Positions 18,488 through 27,023 of a stretch of 64,000 nt of DNA are shown here, in pieces (the first letter of the stretch is position 1; each line of letters begins with the position of its first letter). The stretch lies in contig NZ_RBXA01000001.1 in NCBI RefSeq assembly GCF_003634755.1, positions 558,001 to 622,000 of the forward strand, given 5' to 3'. A model generated the notes under the pieces. The model saw only the letters and a program-made list of their open reading frames with translations, made no database searches and was not told where the DNA came from. The stretch is from Flavobacterium limicola (GTDB lineage Bacteria > Bacteroidota > Bacteroidia > Flavobacteriales > Flavobacteriaceae). The position numbers and the translations under genes were made by a program.

Positions 18488-19003
18488 TTATCCCTTTTTA
18501 GGTGCTTTGTATAATGGAACGGCAGAGCATGCTTCGCCATACATTATACTTCGTGCAAAAGGTTGCAAGTAATGCGCTGCTAATACATAAGCCCGCATCG
18601 GAACCGGTTTTTTGGAGCATCCTTTTATGATAACCGGCTTGTTTTCATAAACCGAATAATCAATTTTAGGCAACAATTCTTCATACAAAGAAGCATCTAA
18701 ATCTTCCAAAGTTCCATTGATGATTTTCTTTGCAAATGGCGCTAATTGAATCGCCACCAAAATTGAAGCCCAAGCCGGAACAATAGCATCGGTGCTGCAA
18801 TGAATGGCGACATATTGATCTTGGTATTGTGACCAATCGTGATTTTTCAACTCCTCTCTAAAGTCTTTTTCTTTCAATAAAAAACCTTCCAAAAGCCATT
18901 GCGAAATATCGATTTGCGCACGAATCCCCATTGGATAATAATCTTCGAGATCGAAAACTTCCAAAACACTATTCGCAACTTTATTTATAATTTCATCTTC
19001 CAT
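18488..19003 (-). CDS. DUF2480 family protein
   Basis: 171-residue soluble protein with no signal peptide. The features I associate with DUF2480 are the start EIINKVANSVLEVFDLEDYYP, CSTDAIVPAWA and KGCSKKPVPMRAYVLAA. Two conserved cysteines (CSTD, KGCS) could bind a metal or an Fe-S cluster. It is found next to suf genes across Bacteroidota, which suggests, without proof, a role in Fe-S metabolism. It follows the ABC exporter gene by 9 bp in the same operon. Confidence 0.8.
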   Translation of the reverse strand: MEDEIINKVANSVLEVFDLEDYYPMGIRAQIDISQWLLEGFLLKEKDFREELKNHDWSQYQDQYVAIHCSTDAIVPAWASILVAIQLAPFAKKIINGTLEDLDASLYEELLPKIDYSVYENKPVIIKGCSKKPVPMRAYVLAAHYLQPFARSIMYGEACSAVPLYKAPKKG

Positions 19004-19012
19004 ACCATTTTT

Positions 19013-20845
19013 TTATAGATAGCCTTCAGCCTGCAGTGTGAACAGTTGGGCATATAATTTTTTATTTTCCATTAACTCATTATGCGTTCCTGATTCTAAG
19101 ATCTTACCTTCTTGTAAGACTAAAATACGGTCTGCCTGTCTCACAGTGCTAAATCTATGAGAGATTATTACACTGGTTTTATCTTTTATTAATCCTATAA
19201 ATCGTTCAAAAACTTCGCTTTCAGCTTTGGCATCTAGTGCCGATGTGGGCTCGTCTAGAATCATAACCTCAGCGTTTTTCATGTAAGCCCGCGCCAACGC
19301 AATTTTTTGCCATTGTCCTCCGGATAGTTCCTGACCTTTGGCAAATCGTTTTCCTAGTTGTTGATCATAGCCATACTTTAATTCAGAGACAACTTCGTTG
19401 GCCAAACTCAATTCAGCCGCTTTTTGTATTCGTTCGTAATCATTAATTTCATCAATTTTGCCAATGGCGATATTTTCTTTCACTGAAAATTCATACTTGA
19501 AAAAATCCTGAAAAAGGACTCCAAAATATTCCTGGTAATTGGCCTTATTATATCGATTTATGTTGATGCCATCAAGCAAAATTTCACCCGATGTTGGCTC
19601 GTAAAACCGAAGCAGTAATTTAGTAAGTGTTGTTTTTCCAGCACCATTCTGCCCAACGAATGCTATTTTTTCTCCAGCTTTTATAACAAAACTAATGTCT
19701 TTTACTATTTGATTATCAGATTCCGGATAAGCAAAATAGACGTTTTTAAATTCAAATCCAATTTTGATTTTTTCTGGCAACGGAACCTCCTTTTCATTTT
19801 TATATTCGGACGGAATGTCAAGAAAATCAAAATAATCTTTCAGATATAAAGAGCTTTCGGATATCCGAGTAAATTTCGAAAAAAAATCTCGCAGACTACT
19901 CATTAAGCGATTGAAACTCCCTGATAAAAAAGTTAATTCACCAAGCGTAATTCCGCCCGAAAGAACTCTGTAAATTATAAAAACATATGCTGCATAATAA
20001 CTAATTGATCCTAAAACATTAAATAAAAACCCATAACTGGAACGTTTTACAACGAGCGATTTGTTTAATTTAAAATAGCGCGTTGCAAGGGTTTCAAATC
20101 TTTCGACCAGAAAGCTAGTTAATCCAAAAAGCTTAATTTCCTTTGCCGTTTTATCATTAGCGCCAATAAATCTAAGGTAATCCAATTCCCTTCTTTCGGA
20201 AGTCCAGCTTCTAGCCAGCGAATATTGTTGTTGACTGAAACGTACTTCGTTAATAAAAGATGGAAAAATGCTTAAAACTAATAAGACAATTAAATAAGGT
20301 TCAAAATAAATCAATCCTATTACAAGCGAAAAGATAGAAATAGTAGTTTGCGCCTGACCTAAAACATTCGACATTAAATCGACACGACCTGCCGTTTGCG
20401 TTCTTGCTCGGTCAAGCTTGTCGTAAAATTCAGAATTTTCCAGCAGACTAATATCGATTTCATTAGTCTTTTTGATAATTTTAATCGAACTATTGATATT
20501 GTACTGATCTCCAAGAATTCCATCGGTAAGTGAAATTGCCCGACCTACCAAATCAGATAACACGACGAGTATAAACTCTATTGCTACAGAATGCCATAGC
20601 GCAGAATAATCCTTTTCGCCGTGTGTTGTAATTTGGATGATGGCATCAAAAATGAGTTTTCCAACCCATAAAATTGCAACGGGCAACAAAGCCGCAACGA
20701 TTCTGCAAAAAGCTGATGTCAAGAATAACGTTTTGTTAGTACGCCAAATTTCTTTGAAAAAGCGGGGTATAAAAAAAAGCGAATCAAAAGAAGATTTTAG
20801 TCCAATTTTTTGATCGTTTAAAGATTTGGGTTGAGTCCGCGCCAT
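19013..20845 (-). CDS. ABC exporter, fused permease and ATPase
   Basis: 610 residues: six membrane helices in the first ~330 residues (for example TLFLTSAFCRIVAALLPVAI, FEPYLIVLLVLSIF, SYYAAYVFIIYRV), then a nucleotide-binding domain with Walker A GQNGAGKTTL, Q-loop LFQDFFKYEFSV, signature LSGGQWQKIALARA, Walker B VMILDEPTSALD and switch histidine in ISHRFST. All catalytic residues are intact. It is a homodimer-type half transporter of unknown substrate. It starts 1 bp after the DUF59 gene stop and ends 9 bp before DUF2480, so it has been recruited into the SUF operon; I do not consider it a standard SUF component. Confidence 0.9.
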   Translation of the reverse strand: MARTQPKSLNDQKIGLKSSFDSLFFIPRFFKEIWRTNKTLFLTSAFCRIVAALLPVAILWVGKLIFDAIIQITTHGEKDYSALWHSVAIEFILVVLSDLVGRAISLTDGILGDQYNINSSIKIIKKTNEIDISLLENSEFYDKLDRARTQTAGRVDLMSNVLGQAQTTISIFSLVIGLIYFEPYLIVLLVLSIFPSFINEVRFSQQQYSLARSWTSERRELDYLRFIGANDKTAKEIKLFGLTSFLVERFETLATRYFKLNKSLVVKRSSYGFLFNVLGSISYYAAYVFIIYRVLSGGITLGELTFLSGSFNRLMSSLRDFFSKFTRISESSLYLKDYFDFLDIPSEYKNEKEVPLPEKIKIGFEFKNVYFAYPESDNQIVKDISFVIKAGEKIAFVGQNGAGKTTLTKLLLRFYEPTSGEILLDGININRYNKANYQEYFGVLFQDFFKYEFSVKENIAIGKIDEINDYERIQKAAELSLANEVVSELKYGYDQQLGKRFAKGQELSGGQWQKIALARAYMKNAEVMILDEPTSALDAKAESEVFERFIGLIKDKTSVIISHRFSTVRQADRILVLQEGKILESGTHNELMENKKLYAQLFTLQAEGYL

Positions 20846-20846
20846 T

Positions 20847-21170
20847 TTAAAGCATACCCAATTCTAGTTTTGCTTCCTCGCTCATTAAATCTTTGCTCCA
20901 AGGCGGATCAAAAGTAATTTCTACTTCAGCATCTTTTACATTCTCTAATGATTTTACTTTTTCTTCTACTTCTCTTGGTAAACTTTCTGCAACTGGGCAG
21001 TTAGGAGAGGTAAGCGTCATCAGGATTTTTACTTCATAATCCGTATTAACCATCACGTCATAAATCAATCCTAATTCGTAAATATCTACAGGAATCTCCG
21101 GATCGTAAATAGTCTTTAATATTTTTACGATTGATTCTCCTAATTCAGTGGTGTCTATTTCTTGTGTCAT
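20847..21170 (-). CDS. SUF-associated DUF59/MIP18 protein (SufT-like)
   Basis: 107-residue MIP18-fold protein involved in Fe-S cluster assembly or delivery. It has the typical IYDPEIPVDIYELGLIY start, the MTLTSPNCPVAESLP block with the conserved cysteine, and VEITFDPPWSKDLMSEEAKLELG near the end. It lies in the SUF operon downstream of sufE, but a GxxExxY insertion of about 0.65 kb now separates it from sufE. Confidence 0.92.
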   Translation of the reverse strand: MTQEIDTTELGESIVKILKTIYDPEIPVDIYELGLIYDVMVNTDYEVKILMTLTSPNCPVAESLPREVEEKVKSLENVKDAEVEITFDPPWSKDLMSEEAKLELGML

Positions 21171-21187
21171 AATTTTGTCTGTTTTTT

Positions 21188-21210
21188 AAACACATAAGTC
21201 ATATAAGTTT
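21188..21210. repeat. ATAAGTCATATAAG-type inverted repeat, DUF59 side
   Basis: 23 bp, matching the inverse of 21824-21846 at 21 positions; it begins 17 bases before the DUF59 gene on the minus strand. Confidence 0.7.
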
Positions 21211-21323
21211 CTCTTTTTAAAGAAGATATAAGTATGTGTAAGTTTTTATTTTAGTTTTTAATATTTTTAAAACATATAAGTCATGTAAGTTTCTTTGTTC
21301 AAAGTAAAACATTCATCTAATTT

Positions 21324-21347
21324 GCTTATATGCTTATATGCTTATAT
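21324..21347. repeat. Three tandem GCTTATAT units
   Basis: Exact 8-base tandem repeat right after the GxxExxY stop (minus strand), sharing the TTATATG core of the flanking inverted repeats. Confidence 0.75.
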
Positions 21348-21359
21348 GTTTAATTTTTT

Positions 21360-21779
21360 TTAGTCTTCAAGCCGCCTATATAATTCATTCACCATTGTTT
21401 TTTGACCTTCGTAGAAAATATTTTTCACATTAAAATTAATCAATAAACCAATTGGCGCATTTAATAAATTCATATAAGTAAGTAATTGTGCTTCATAAAT
21501 CGGGTTTATTTCACTTACCGATTTTAATTCAACAACAAGAGCATTTTCTATAAATAAATCACATCGCAATTTAGATTCTAACTCATGTCCTTTATATTTT
21601 AAAGGGACCAGTAATTCAGAAGAATAATTTATTTTCCGTAATTCTAATTCTTTTTTTAGGCATTGATGATAAACACATTCCAATAGACCCGGACCTATAC
21701 TTTTATGAACTTCAATTGCTGCTCCATTAACCTGATACACTAAATCTTTGAGATAACTCCTCGTTATATTTATAGTCAT
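21360..21779 (-). CDS. GxxExxY protein (PD-(D/E)XK-like fold)
   Basis: 139-residue protein of the GxxExxY family: the naming motif is GLLECVY (Gly31, Glu34, Tyr37). The core DLFIENALVVELKSV carries the D...ExK arrangement of PD-(D/E)XK nucleases, and AQLLTYMNLLNAPIGLLINF is the typical following helix and strand. The biological role is unknown; these genes occur as isolated insertions in Bacteroidota, and this one sits between inverted repeats inside the SUF operon. It is in the operon's orientation, so it may be read with it without disrupting any gene. Confidence 0.88.
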   Translation of the reverse strand: MTINITRSYLKDLVYQVNGAAIEVHKSIGPGLLECVYHQCLKKELELRKINYSSELLVPLKYKGHELESKLRCDLFIENALVVELKSVSEINPIYEAQLLTYMNLLNAPIGLLINFNVKNIFYEGQKTMVNELYRRLED

Positions 21780-21823
21780 CAGCTTACGTTGGTAAAGTTA
21801 GTGTATGTTAATTTGAATTAAAA

Positions 21824-21846
21824 AAACTGATATGACTTATATGTTT
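21824..21846. repeat. ATAAGTCATATAAG-type inverted repeat, sufE side
   Basis: 23 bp, 4 bases past the sufE stop; inverse of the DUF59-side copy with two mismatches. Confidence 0.7.
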
Positions 21847-21850
21847 GAAA

Positions 21851-22270
21851 TCAATTCTTTGCATTGAACGCCAAAGCATACATTTTAATATTTTTTATCA
21901 TCGATACCAATCCATTGGCGCGCGTTGGCGATAAATGTTCTTTCAAGCCTATTTCGTCAATAAAATCCATGTCGGCTTCGAGAATATCAGACGCTTTTTG
22001 ATTGGAAAAAGTCCGAATTAATATCGCAATAATTCCTTTGGTCAAAATGGCATCGCTATCGGCAGTGAAAACAATTTTGTCATCCGTTTGTTCTCCTTGC
22101 AACCACACTTTTGACTGGCAGCCTTTAATCAGATTGTTTTCGGTTTTGAATTCTTCTTTTATCAAAGGAAGTTTTTTTCCTAATTCGATGATGTATTCAT
22201 AACGCTCCATCCAGTCGTCAAACATGGAGAACTCATCAACAATTTCCTCTTGTATCTCTTTAATTTTCAT
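21851..22270 (-). CDS. sufE: Sulfur acceptor SufE
   Basis: 139 residues. SufE takes persulfide sulfur from SufS and passes it to the SufBCD scaffold. The active-site cysteine is Cys51 in IKGCQSKVW, the same number as in E. coli SufE. Other family blocks are DEFSMFDDWMERYEYIIELG at the start and LSPTRANGLVSMIKNI near the end. It lies downstream of sufS, with a small lipoprotein gene between them. Confidence 0.95.
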   Translation of the reverse strand: MKIKEIQEEIVDEFSMFDDWMERYEYIIELGKKLPLIKEEFKTENNLIKGCQSKVWLQGEQTDDKIVFTADSDAILTKGIIAILIRTFSNQKASDILEADMDFIDEIGLKEHLSPTRANGLVSMIKNIKMYALAFNAKN

Positions 22271-22293
22271 ACTATGCTGAATTTATTTCAGTT

Positions 22294-22725
22294 TTATTCT
22301 TTAGCTAATGACGTTATGGTGTTCACTAATTTCTTAATTTCTTTTGGTGGAAAACCATGATCAAAACTATCCGTTTCATAGGTTTTATCTTTGAAGGTGA
22401 TTTTCAAATTGGCAATAGCAGCACCGTCATAAAAACGTTTTTCGGTTGGCGCTTTTAATTTGGATAAACTATCCAATTCCACCTTTTTAAAACAATCCAA
22501 TAATTCTTTCCAGTCGGCATCCGAAATTTTCGTTGGTACCGGTTTATCATTTCCGTCTCTGTCTTTTGAAACCGTCAGCATCTGATTTTTTACCGTGATT
22601 TTTTGATAAAAACCTCTCGTGTTGGCTGTGTATTCAATAACAGCGGTTTCAATATCTTGCGCTTTGGCGCTATCGCAACCGTTGCCCAGAAAAATAGTCA
22701 GAAATAATAAGGATAGAATTTTCAT
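22294..22725 (-). CDS. Small lipoprotein of unknown function in the SUF operon
   Basis: 143 residues. The signal peptide MKILSLLFLTIFLGNGC has lipobox-like GNGC (Cys17), so it is probably lipid-anchored. The mature part (IETAVIEYTANTRGFYQKIT, then ADWKELLDCFKKVELDSL and FDHGFPPKEIKKLV) looks like a small alpha+beta domain of the kind found in Bacteroidota lipoproteins; I cannot assign a family. It sits 14 bp after sufS and 23 bp before sufE, hence is co-transcribed with them. Confidence 0.7.
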   Translation of the reverse strand: MKILSLLFLTIFLGNGCDSAKAQDIETAVIEYTANTRGFYQKITVKNQMLTVSKDRDGNDKPVPTKISDADWKELLDCFKKVELDSLSKLKAPTEKRFYDGAAIANLKITFKDKTYETDSFDHGFPPKEIKKLVNTITSLAKE

Positions 22726-22739
22726 AATTTTAATTTTAT

Positions 22740-23954
22740 TTAGGACAACATGAGTTGCGCTTTTTTAATAGCTTCAACCATAACATCAATTTCTTCTTTG
22801 GTATTATAAAAAGCAAATGATGCTCGTATAGTTCCCGGAATATTAAAGAAATTCATAATGGGTTGGGCGCAATGATGGCCTGTTCGTACTGCTATTCCTA
22901 ATTTGTCAATTATGGTGCCAATGTCGTAGGGATGAATTCCTTCAATGTTAAACGAAATTACGGAAGTTTTTTCTTTGGCGGTGCCAAAAATCTTCAAACC
23001 TTCAATTTCCAATAATCGTTTCGTCCCGTATTCCAGCAATTCTTTTTCTTGTTGTTGAATGTTGTCAAAACCAACTTCATTCATATAATCAATGGCAGTT
23101 CCCAGAACAATTCCACCAGCAATATTTGGTGTTCCGGCTTCAAATTTATGAGGCAACTCCGCATAAGTAGTTTTCTCGAAAGTCACTTCCTTAATCATTT
23201 CGCCTCCACCTTGGTAGGGCGGCAATTTATTCAGCCAAGCTTCTTTTCCGTACAAAATACCGGTACCTGTTGGTCCACATATTTTATGTCCTGAAAAAAC
23301 ATAAAAATCACAATCCAATTCCTGAACATCTGGTTTCAAATGCGGAACCGCTTGCGCTCCGTCAATCAAAATCGCTGCGCCAACTTCATGCGCTTTGTCA
23401 ATCATGTATTTAATTGGATTGACTGTTCCAAGAGCATTCGAAATGTGATTTACGGTAACAATCTTAGTTTTATCCGAAAGTAATTTGTCATACTCTGACA
23501 TAATCAGTTCGCCATCAAGATTCATTGGAATCACGCGCAAAGTCGCTCCCGTTTTCTCGCACAACATTTGCCAAGGCACAATATTGCTGTGGTGTTCCAA
23601 TGCCGAAACTAAAACTTCATCACCTGGTTTCAAAATAGAAGCAAATCCATTAGTAACTAAATTGATTCCATGCGTTGTTCCCGAAGTAAAAAGTACTTCA
23701 TGAGCAAATTTTGCATTGATGTGATTTTGAAGTTTACCGCGTGAAATCTCGTAAGCATCAGTTGCTAATTGACTTAACGTGTGAACGCCGCGATGAATAT
23801 TAGCGTTGATTTCCTGATAATATTTTGAAATCGCATCAATTACCACTTGTGGTTTTTGCGAAGTAGCTCCATTGTCAAAATAAACCAATGGTTTTCCGTT
23901 TACTTTTTGTGAAAGAATAGGGAAGTCGGCTCTAATTTTATTAATGTCTAACAT
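22740..23954 (-). CDS. sufS: Cysteine desulfurase SufS
   Basis: 404-residue PLP enzyme that removes sulfur from cysteine for Fe-S assembly. The PLP lysine is Lys224 in SGHKICGPTG, the persulfide cysteine is Cys362 in RTGHHCAQP, and the PLP-contacting blocks TSGTTHGINLV (90-100) and ALEHHSN (118-124) are intact. Group II (SufS/CsdA) features match the nearby SufE. In this genome it is separated from sufD by an oppositely oriented serine hydrolase gene, so sufS must have its own promoter in the gap from 23955 to 24190. Confidence 0.96.
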   Translation of the reverse strand: MLDINKIRADFPILSQKVNGKPLVYFDNGATSQKPQVVIDAISKYYQEINANIHRGVHTLSQLATDAYEISRGKLQNHINAKFAHEVLFTSGTTHGINLVTNGFASILKPGDEVLVSALEHHSNIVPWQMLCEKTGATLRVIPMNLDGELIMSEYDKLLSDKTKIVTVNHISNALGTVNPIKYMIDKAHEVGAAILIDGAQAVPHLKPDVQELDCDFYVFSGHKICGPTGTGILYGKEAWLNKLPPYQGGGEMIKEVTFEKTTYAELPHKFEAGTPNIAGGIVLGTAIDYMNEVGFDNIQQQEKELLEYGTKRLLEIEGLKIFGTAKEKTSVISFNIEGIHPYDIGTIIDKLGIAVRTGHHCAQPIMNFFNIPGTIRASFAFYNTKEEIDVMVEAIKKAQLMLS

Positions 23955-24190
23955 TTTGTCTGCTTTTTTTTAATGTTTTATTGGTCTGAAATAAAGCCAA
24001 TAGTAAACATTTTTTTAGAGAAACTAATTTGGAATTAGTCTTTCATTATTTAGAATTTTTCTAAATACAAAAGTAGTGAAATTGGAATTAATTTTTAGCA
24101 AACACTTGTTAATAAAACTTGATTTTCTCAATTTGGTATCCGTTCAAAAATGTGGTTCTTTTTTATTAAATTGCTTCAAATTAATTCTCT

Positions 24191-25537
24191 ATGAAAAAAT
24201 TCTTCAAGTTCGTTGGTTTTGCTTCTTTTATCGGAATCTTTTATTTGGGTTTCACAACCTATCCAAAATTGGATTTAATTTCTGGCTTTTCAGCTAAAAG
24301 TATCGCCTCGGGTCATTTTATTGATAATCGTTCGCAGGAAATGATTGAGAAAGGCGACAATGATATCGACATGATTGATTTGGCCAAAAACAAAATTGAA
24401 GATGCCGGAAAGTTTGCCGTGGCTTCGGTTTATGGTTTGAAAGAACGAAAAGCAATTTACCGAGAAGGTTTAGGAGTGACTTTAATCAACGATGATTTTG
24501 ATGTATCAAAACCGTATTTGGTTCCCAAAAGAACAAAGTTGAACAACAATTTGCCTTTTCCGTATGGAAATAATGAACCTAAAGACACCATTTTTGCTAA
24601 TGTTGATTATATTAAATTGAATGCGGCTGTCGCCAATGCTTTTGATGCGAAAGGAGAATTGAAAAAGAGAACGCGTTCTCTTTTAGTAATTTATAAAGAC
24701 AAAATCATAGCCGAGAAATACGATACTGGATTTAATAAAAACAGCAAAATTTTGGGTTGGTCTATGACCAAAAGTGTCACGAGCGCTATGTTTGGAATTT
24801 TGGAAAAACAAAGAAAATTTGACATTGATGATCCTGCGCCAATTCCAGAATGGGCAAATGACAGCCGAAAATTGATCACAACAAGTGACTTGCTGCACAT
24901 GAATTCCGGTTTACAATGGGTAGAGGATTACACTACTATTTCTGATGTTTCCAAAATGCTTTTTCAGGCCCCAGATATGACTCGCTCGCAATTAGAAAAA
25001 CCGGCTGAATATAAACCTAATATGCGGTGGAATTATTCTTCGGGAACCACGAATTTACTTTCAGGGATTTTGCGCAAGCAGTTCAAAACGCATCAGGAAT
25101 ATCTAGATTTTTGGTACAGTGCTTTGATTGATAAAATAGGAATGAACTCTATGGTTATCGAAACCGATATGGCTGGAAATTATGTCGGTTCATCCTACGG
25201 TTGGGCTACAACGAGAGATTGGTCAAAATTTGGGTTGTTGTATTTACATAACGGTAATTGGAACGGTGAACAAATTTTCAATGAAGGTTGGGCGAAATAT
25301 ACCGCAACTCCTACCAATAGATCTGAGGGAAGATATGGCGGACATTTTTGGCTTAATGCCGGCGGATCATTCCGTGATGTCCCAAGAGATATGTACTATT
25401 GCAGCGGTTTTCAGGGGCAAATGGTGGCAATTATTCCGTCACTTGATTTAGTGATTGTTCGAATGGGTTTAAAAGAAGATCCTAATTTTGATTTTAATGG
25501 GATGTTGAAAGGAATAATTGAAAGTGTGAAGAAATAA
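24191..25537 (+). CDS. Serine hydrolase, beta-lactamase class C family
   Basis: 448 residues with an N-terminal membrane anchor (FVGFASFIGIFYLGF), so it is periplasmic and tethered. The catalytic SxxK is SMTK in GWSMTKSVTSAMFG; the second motif is YSSGTTN (Tyr-x-Ser), and GGHFWLNAGG occupies the KTG-like position with His. The family includes esterases, D-aminopeptidases and AmpC-type enzymes, so the substrate cannot be named. It lies on the plus strand in the middle of the minus-strand SUF cluster, splitting sufD from sufS, and ends convergently with sufD at a strong hairpin. Confidence 0.88.
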   Translation: MKKFFKFVGFASFIGIFYLGFTTYPKLDLISGFSAKSIASGHFIDNRSQEMIEKGDNDIDMIDLAKNKIEDAGKFAVASVYGLKERKAIYREGLGVTLINDDFDVSKPYLVPKRTKLNNNLPFPYGNNEPKDTIFANVDYIKLNAAVANAFDAKGELKKRTRSLLVIYKDKIIAEKYDTGFNKNSKILGWSMTKSVTSAMFGILEKQRKFDIDDPAPIPEWANDSRKLITTSDLLHMNSGLQWVEDYTTISDVSKMLFQAPDMTRSQLEKPAEYKPNMRWNYSSGTTNLLSGILRKQFKTHQEYLDFWYSALIDKIGMNSMVIETDMAGNYVGSSYGWATTRDWSKFGLLYLHNGNWNGEQIFNEGWAKYTATPTNRSEGRYGGHFWLNAGGSFRDVPRDMYYCSGFQGQMVAIIPSLDLVIVRMGLKEDPNFDFNGMLKGIIESVKK

Positions 25538-25569
25538 TCATATTAATAAAAAACCTTGTCATATTAAAA

Positions 25570-25602
25570 AACCCTGTCAGAGTTCAAAACTCTGACAGGG
25601 TT
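25570..25602. terminator. Strong hairpin between the serine hydrolase and sufD
   Basis: AACCCTGTCAGAGTT pairs perfectly (15 bp) with AACTCTGACAGGGTT over a 3-base loop. A run of A on the left gives a T tail for the minus strand. The CTGTCAGAGTT hairpin is also a word I recall as common in Flavobacteriaceae intergenic DNA. Confidence 0.85.
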
Positions 25603-25625
25603 GCTATTTAACTTCTTGAATTGGA

Positions 25626-26942
25626 TTACAAATCAAATCCCAATTTTACGCCTAATTTTGTGGCGATAATTTTGGTGATACGCTGTTTTAATTCTGGTAT
25701 TTTGATGTTTTCGATAACGGCATTCGAGAATGCATACATCAATAACGCTTTGGCTTCTTTTTTAGGAATTCCACGTTGTTGCATATAGAACATTGCGGTT
25801 TCGTCTAATTGTCCAACGGTACAACCGTGAGAACATTTTACGTCATCGGCAAAAATCTCCAATTGCGGTTTTGCATTTATTGTCGCTTTGTCACTCAATA
25901 AAATATTGTTGCTTTTTTGGAACGCATTCGTTTTTTGAGCGTCTTTCTCTACGTACACTTTTCCGTTAAAAACTCCTGTAGAACGATCAGCATAGATTCC
26001 TTTATAATCTTGGAAACTTTCGCAATTTGGAGCCGAATGTTTCACTAGAGTATAATGATCTACGTGTTGTTTTTCACCAATAATCGTGATTCCGTTTAAC
26101 GTACTTGTCAATCGTTCCCCAAAGTGATAAAAATTCAAGTTGTTTCTCGTTAAGTTTCCTCCAAAAGAGAATGTGTGAACAGAAACGTGGCTTTCTTTTT
26201 GTTGCGAAACGTAAGTATTATCAATTAGATTCGCTTCAAGCGTATCGTTTTGAATTTTGTAATAATCAACGATAGCACGTTTTTGAGCAAAAATCTCGGT
26301 AACAGAATTCGTTAAAACCGGATTTTCGTTTAAACTTTGATGACGCTCGATAATTTGAACATGTGAATTTTCACCTACAATCACTAAGTTTCTTGGCTGA
26401 ACCAAAAGAGCCGCTTCATTTCCGGTAGAGAAATACATGATTTCAATAGGTTTATCAGCTACTTTACTTTTTGGAATGTTGATGTACGCTCCTTCAATAG
26501 CAAAAGCTGTATTCAACGAAGTCAGACTTTCGTCTTTGTTGGCAATTTGGTTAAAATAAGTATCAATAACCATTTTGTATTTTGGTTTCGTCAATGCCGA
26601 TGACATCAAGCAAACATCAATTCCTTCGTGTGTTGTTGACGATAAATGCGAACTGAAGACACCATCAATAAACACTACTTTATAGGTGTCTATTTCGTGT
26701 AAAAAGTATTTTTTTACGTGGTTGAATTCAACTGCATTTTCTTGTTTTGGAAAAACGGTAAAGTCATTTTTTAAGATGGCATTTAGCGAAGTGTATTTCC
26801 AAGCTTCGTCTTTTTTGGTTGGGAAACCTTTATTTTCAAAGTTTTTTATGGCGGCAGTTCTTACGTCATGAAGTTCGGAGTGAACATCGACGCGCTCTTC
26901 AAAAGCCATAAAAGACGATAGTAATTTTTCTTTTAATTCCAT
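25626..26942 (-). CDS. sufD: Fe-S scaffold component SufD
   Basis: 438 residues. SufD is the non-cysteine partner of SufB in the SufBC2D scaffold. The family fold is a right-handed beta-helix (about 130-380) with HYTLVKHSAPNCESFQDYKG, DRSTGVFNGKVYVEKDAQKT and the core AKPQLEIFADDVKCSHGCTVGQ, followed by the C-terminal helical QRGIPKKEAKALLMYAF block. It is last in the sufA-B-C-D run and lies downstream of sufC, with a 68-bp palindromic repeat between them. Confidence 0.95.
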   Translation of the reverse strand: MELKEKLLSSFMAFEERVDVHSELHDVRTAAIKNFENKGFPTKKDEAWKYTSLNAILKNDFTVFPKQENAVEFNHVKKYFLHEIDTYKVVFIDGVFSSHLSSTTHEGIDVCLMSSALTKPKYKMVIDTYFNQIANKDESLTSLNTAFAIEGAYINIPKSKVADKPIEIMYFSTGNEAALLVQPRNLVIVGENSHVQIIERHQSLNENPVLTNSVTEIFAQKRAIVDYYKIQNDTLEANLIDNTYVSQQKESHVSVHTFSFGGNLTRNNLNFYHFGERLTSTLNGITIIGEKQHVDHYTLVKHSAPNCESFQDYKGIYADRSTGVFNGKVYVEKDAQKTNAFQKSNNILLSDKATINAKPQLEIFADDVKCSHGCTVGQLDETAMFYMQQRGIPKKEAKALLMYAFSNAVIENIKIPELKQRITKIIATKLGVKLGFDL

Positions 26943-26950
26943 TTTTATAT

Positions 26951-27018
26951 TGTTTAAAGTTTAAGGTTTAAAAGTTTAAAGTTATCTCGAGGCAACTTTA
27001 AACTTTAAACTTCAAACA
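26951..27018. repeat. TTTAAA-family palindrome between sufC and sufD (no cargo)
   Basis: GTTTAAAGTTTAAGG...AAAGTTTAAAGTT on the left faces AACTTTAAACTTTAAAC on the right around ATCTCGAGGC. It fills the whole gap. The same family flanks the four-helix-bundle gene in the next junction and recurs near 53975 and 63090. Confidence 0.8.
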
Positions 27019-27023
27019 AAATT

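Larger units (their letters stand above)
21188..21846. mobile_element. GxxExxY insertion flanked by 23-bp inverted repeats
   Basis: The left repeat (21188-21210, AAACACATAAGTCATATAAG then TTT) and the right repeat (21824-21846, AAACTGATATGACTTATATG then TTT) are inverted copies matching at 21 of 23 positions. A second left-type copy lies at 21271-21292, and GCTTATAT is repeated three times at 21324-21347. The enclosed GxxExxY gene splits sufE from the DUF59 gene. Confidence 0.65.
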
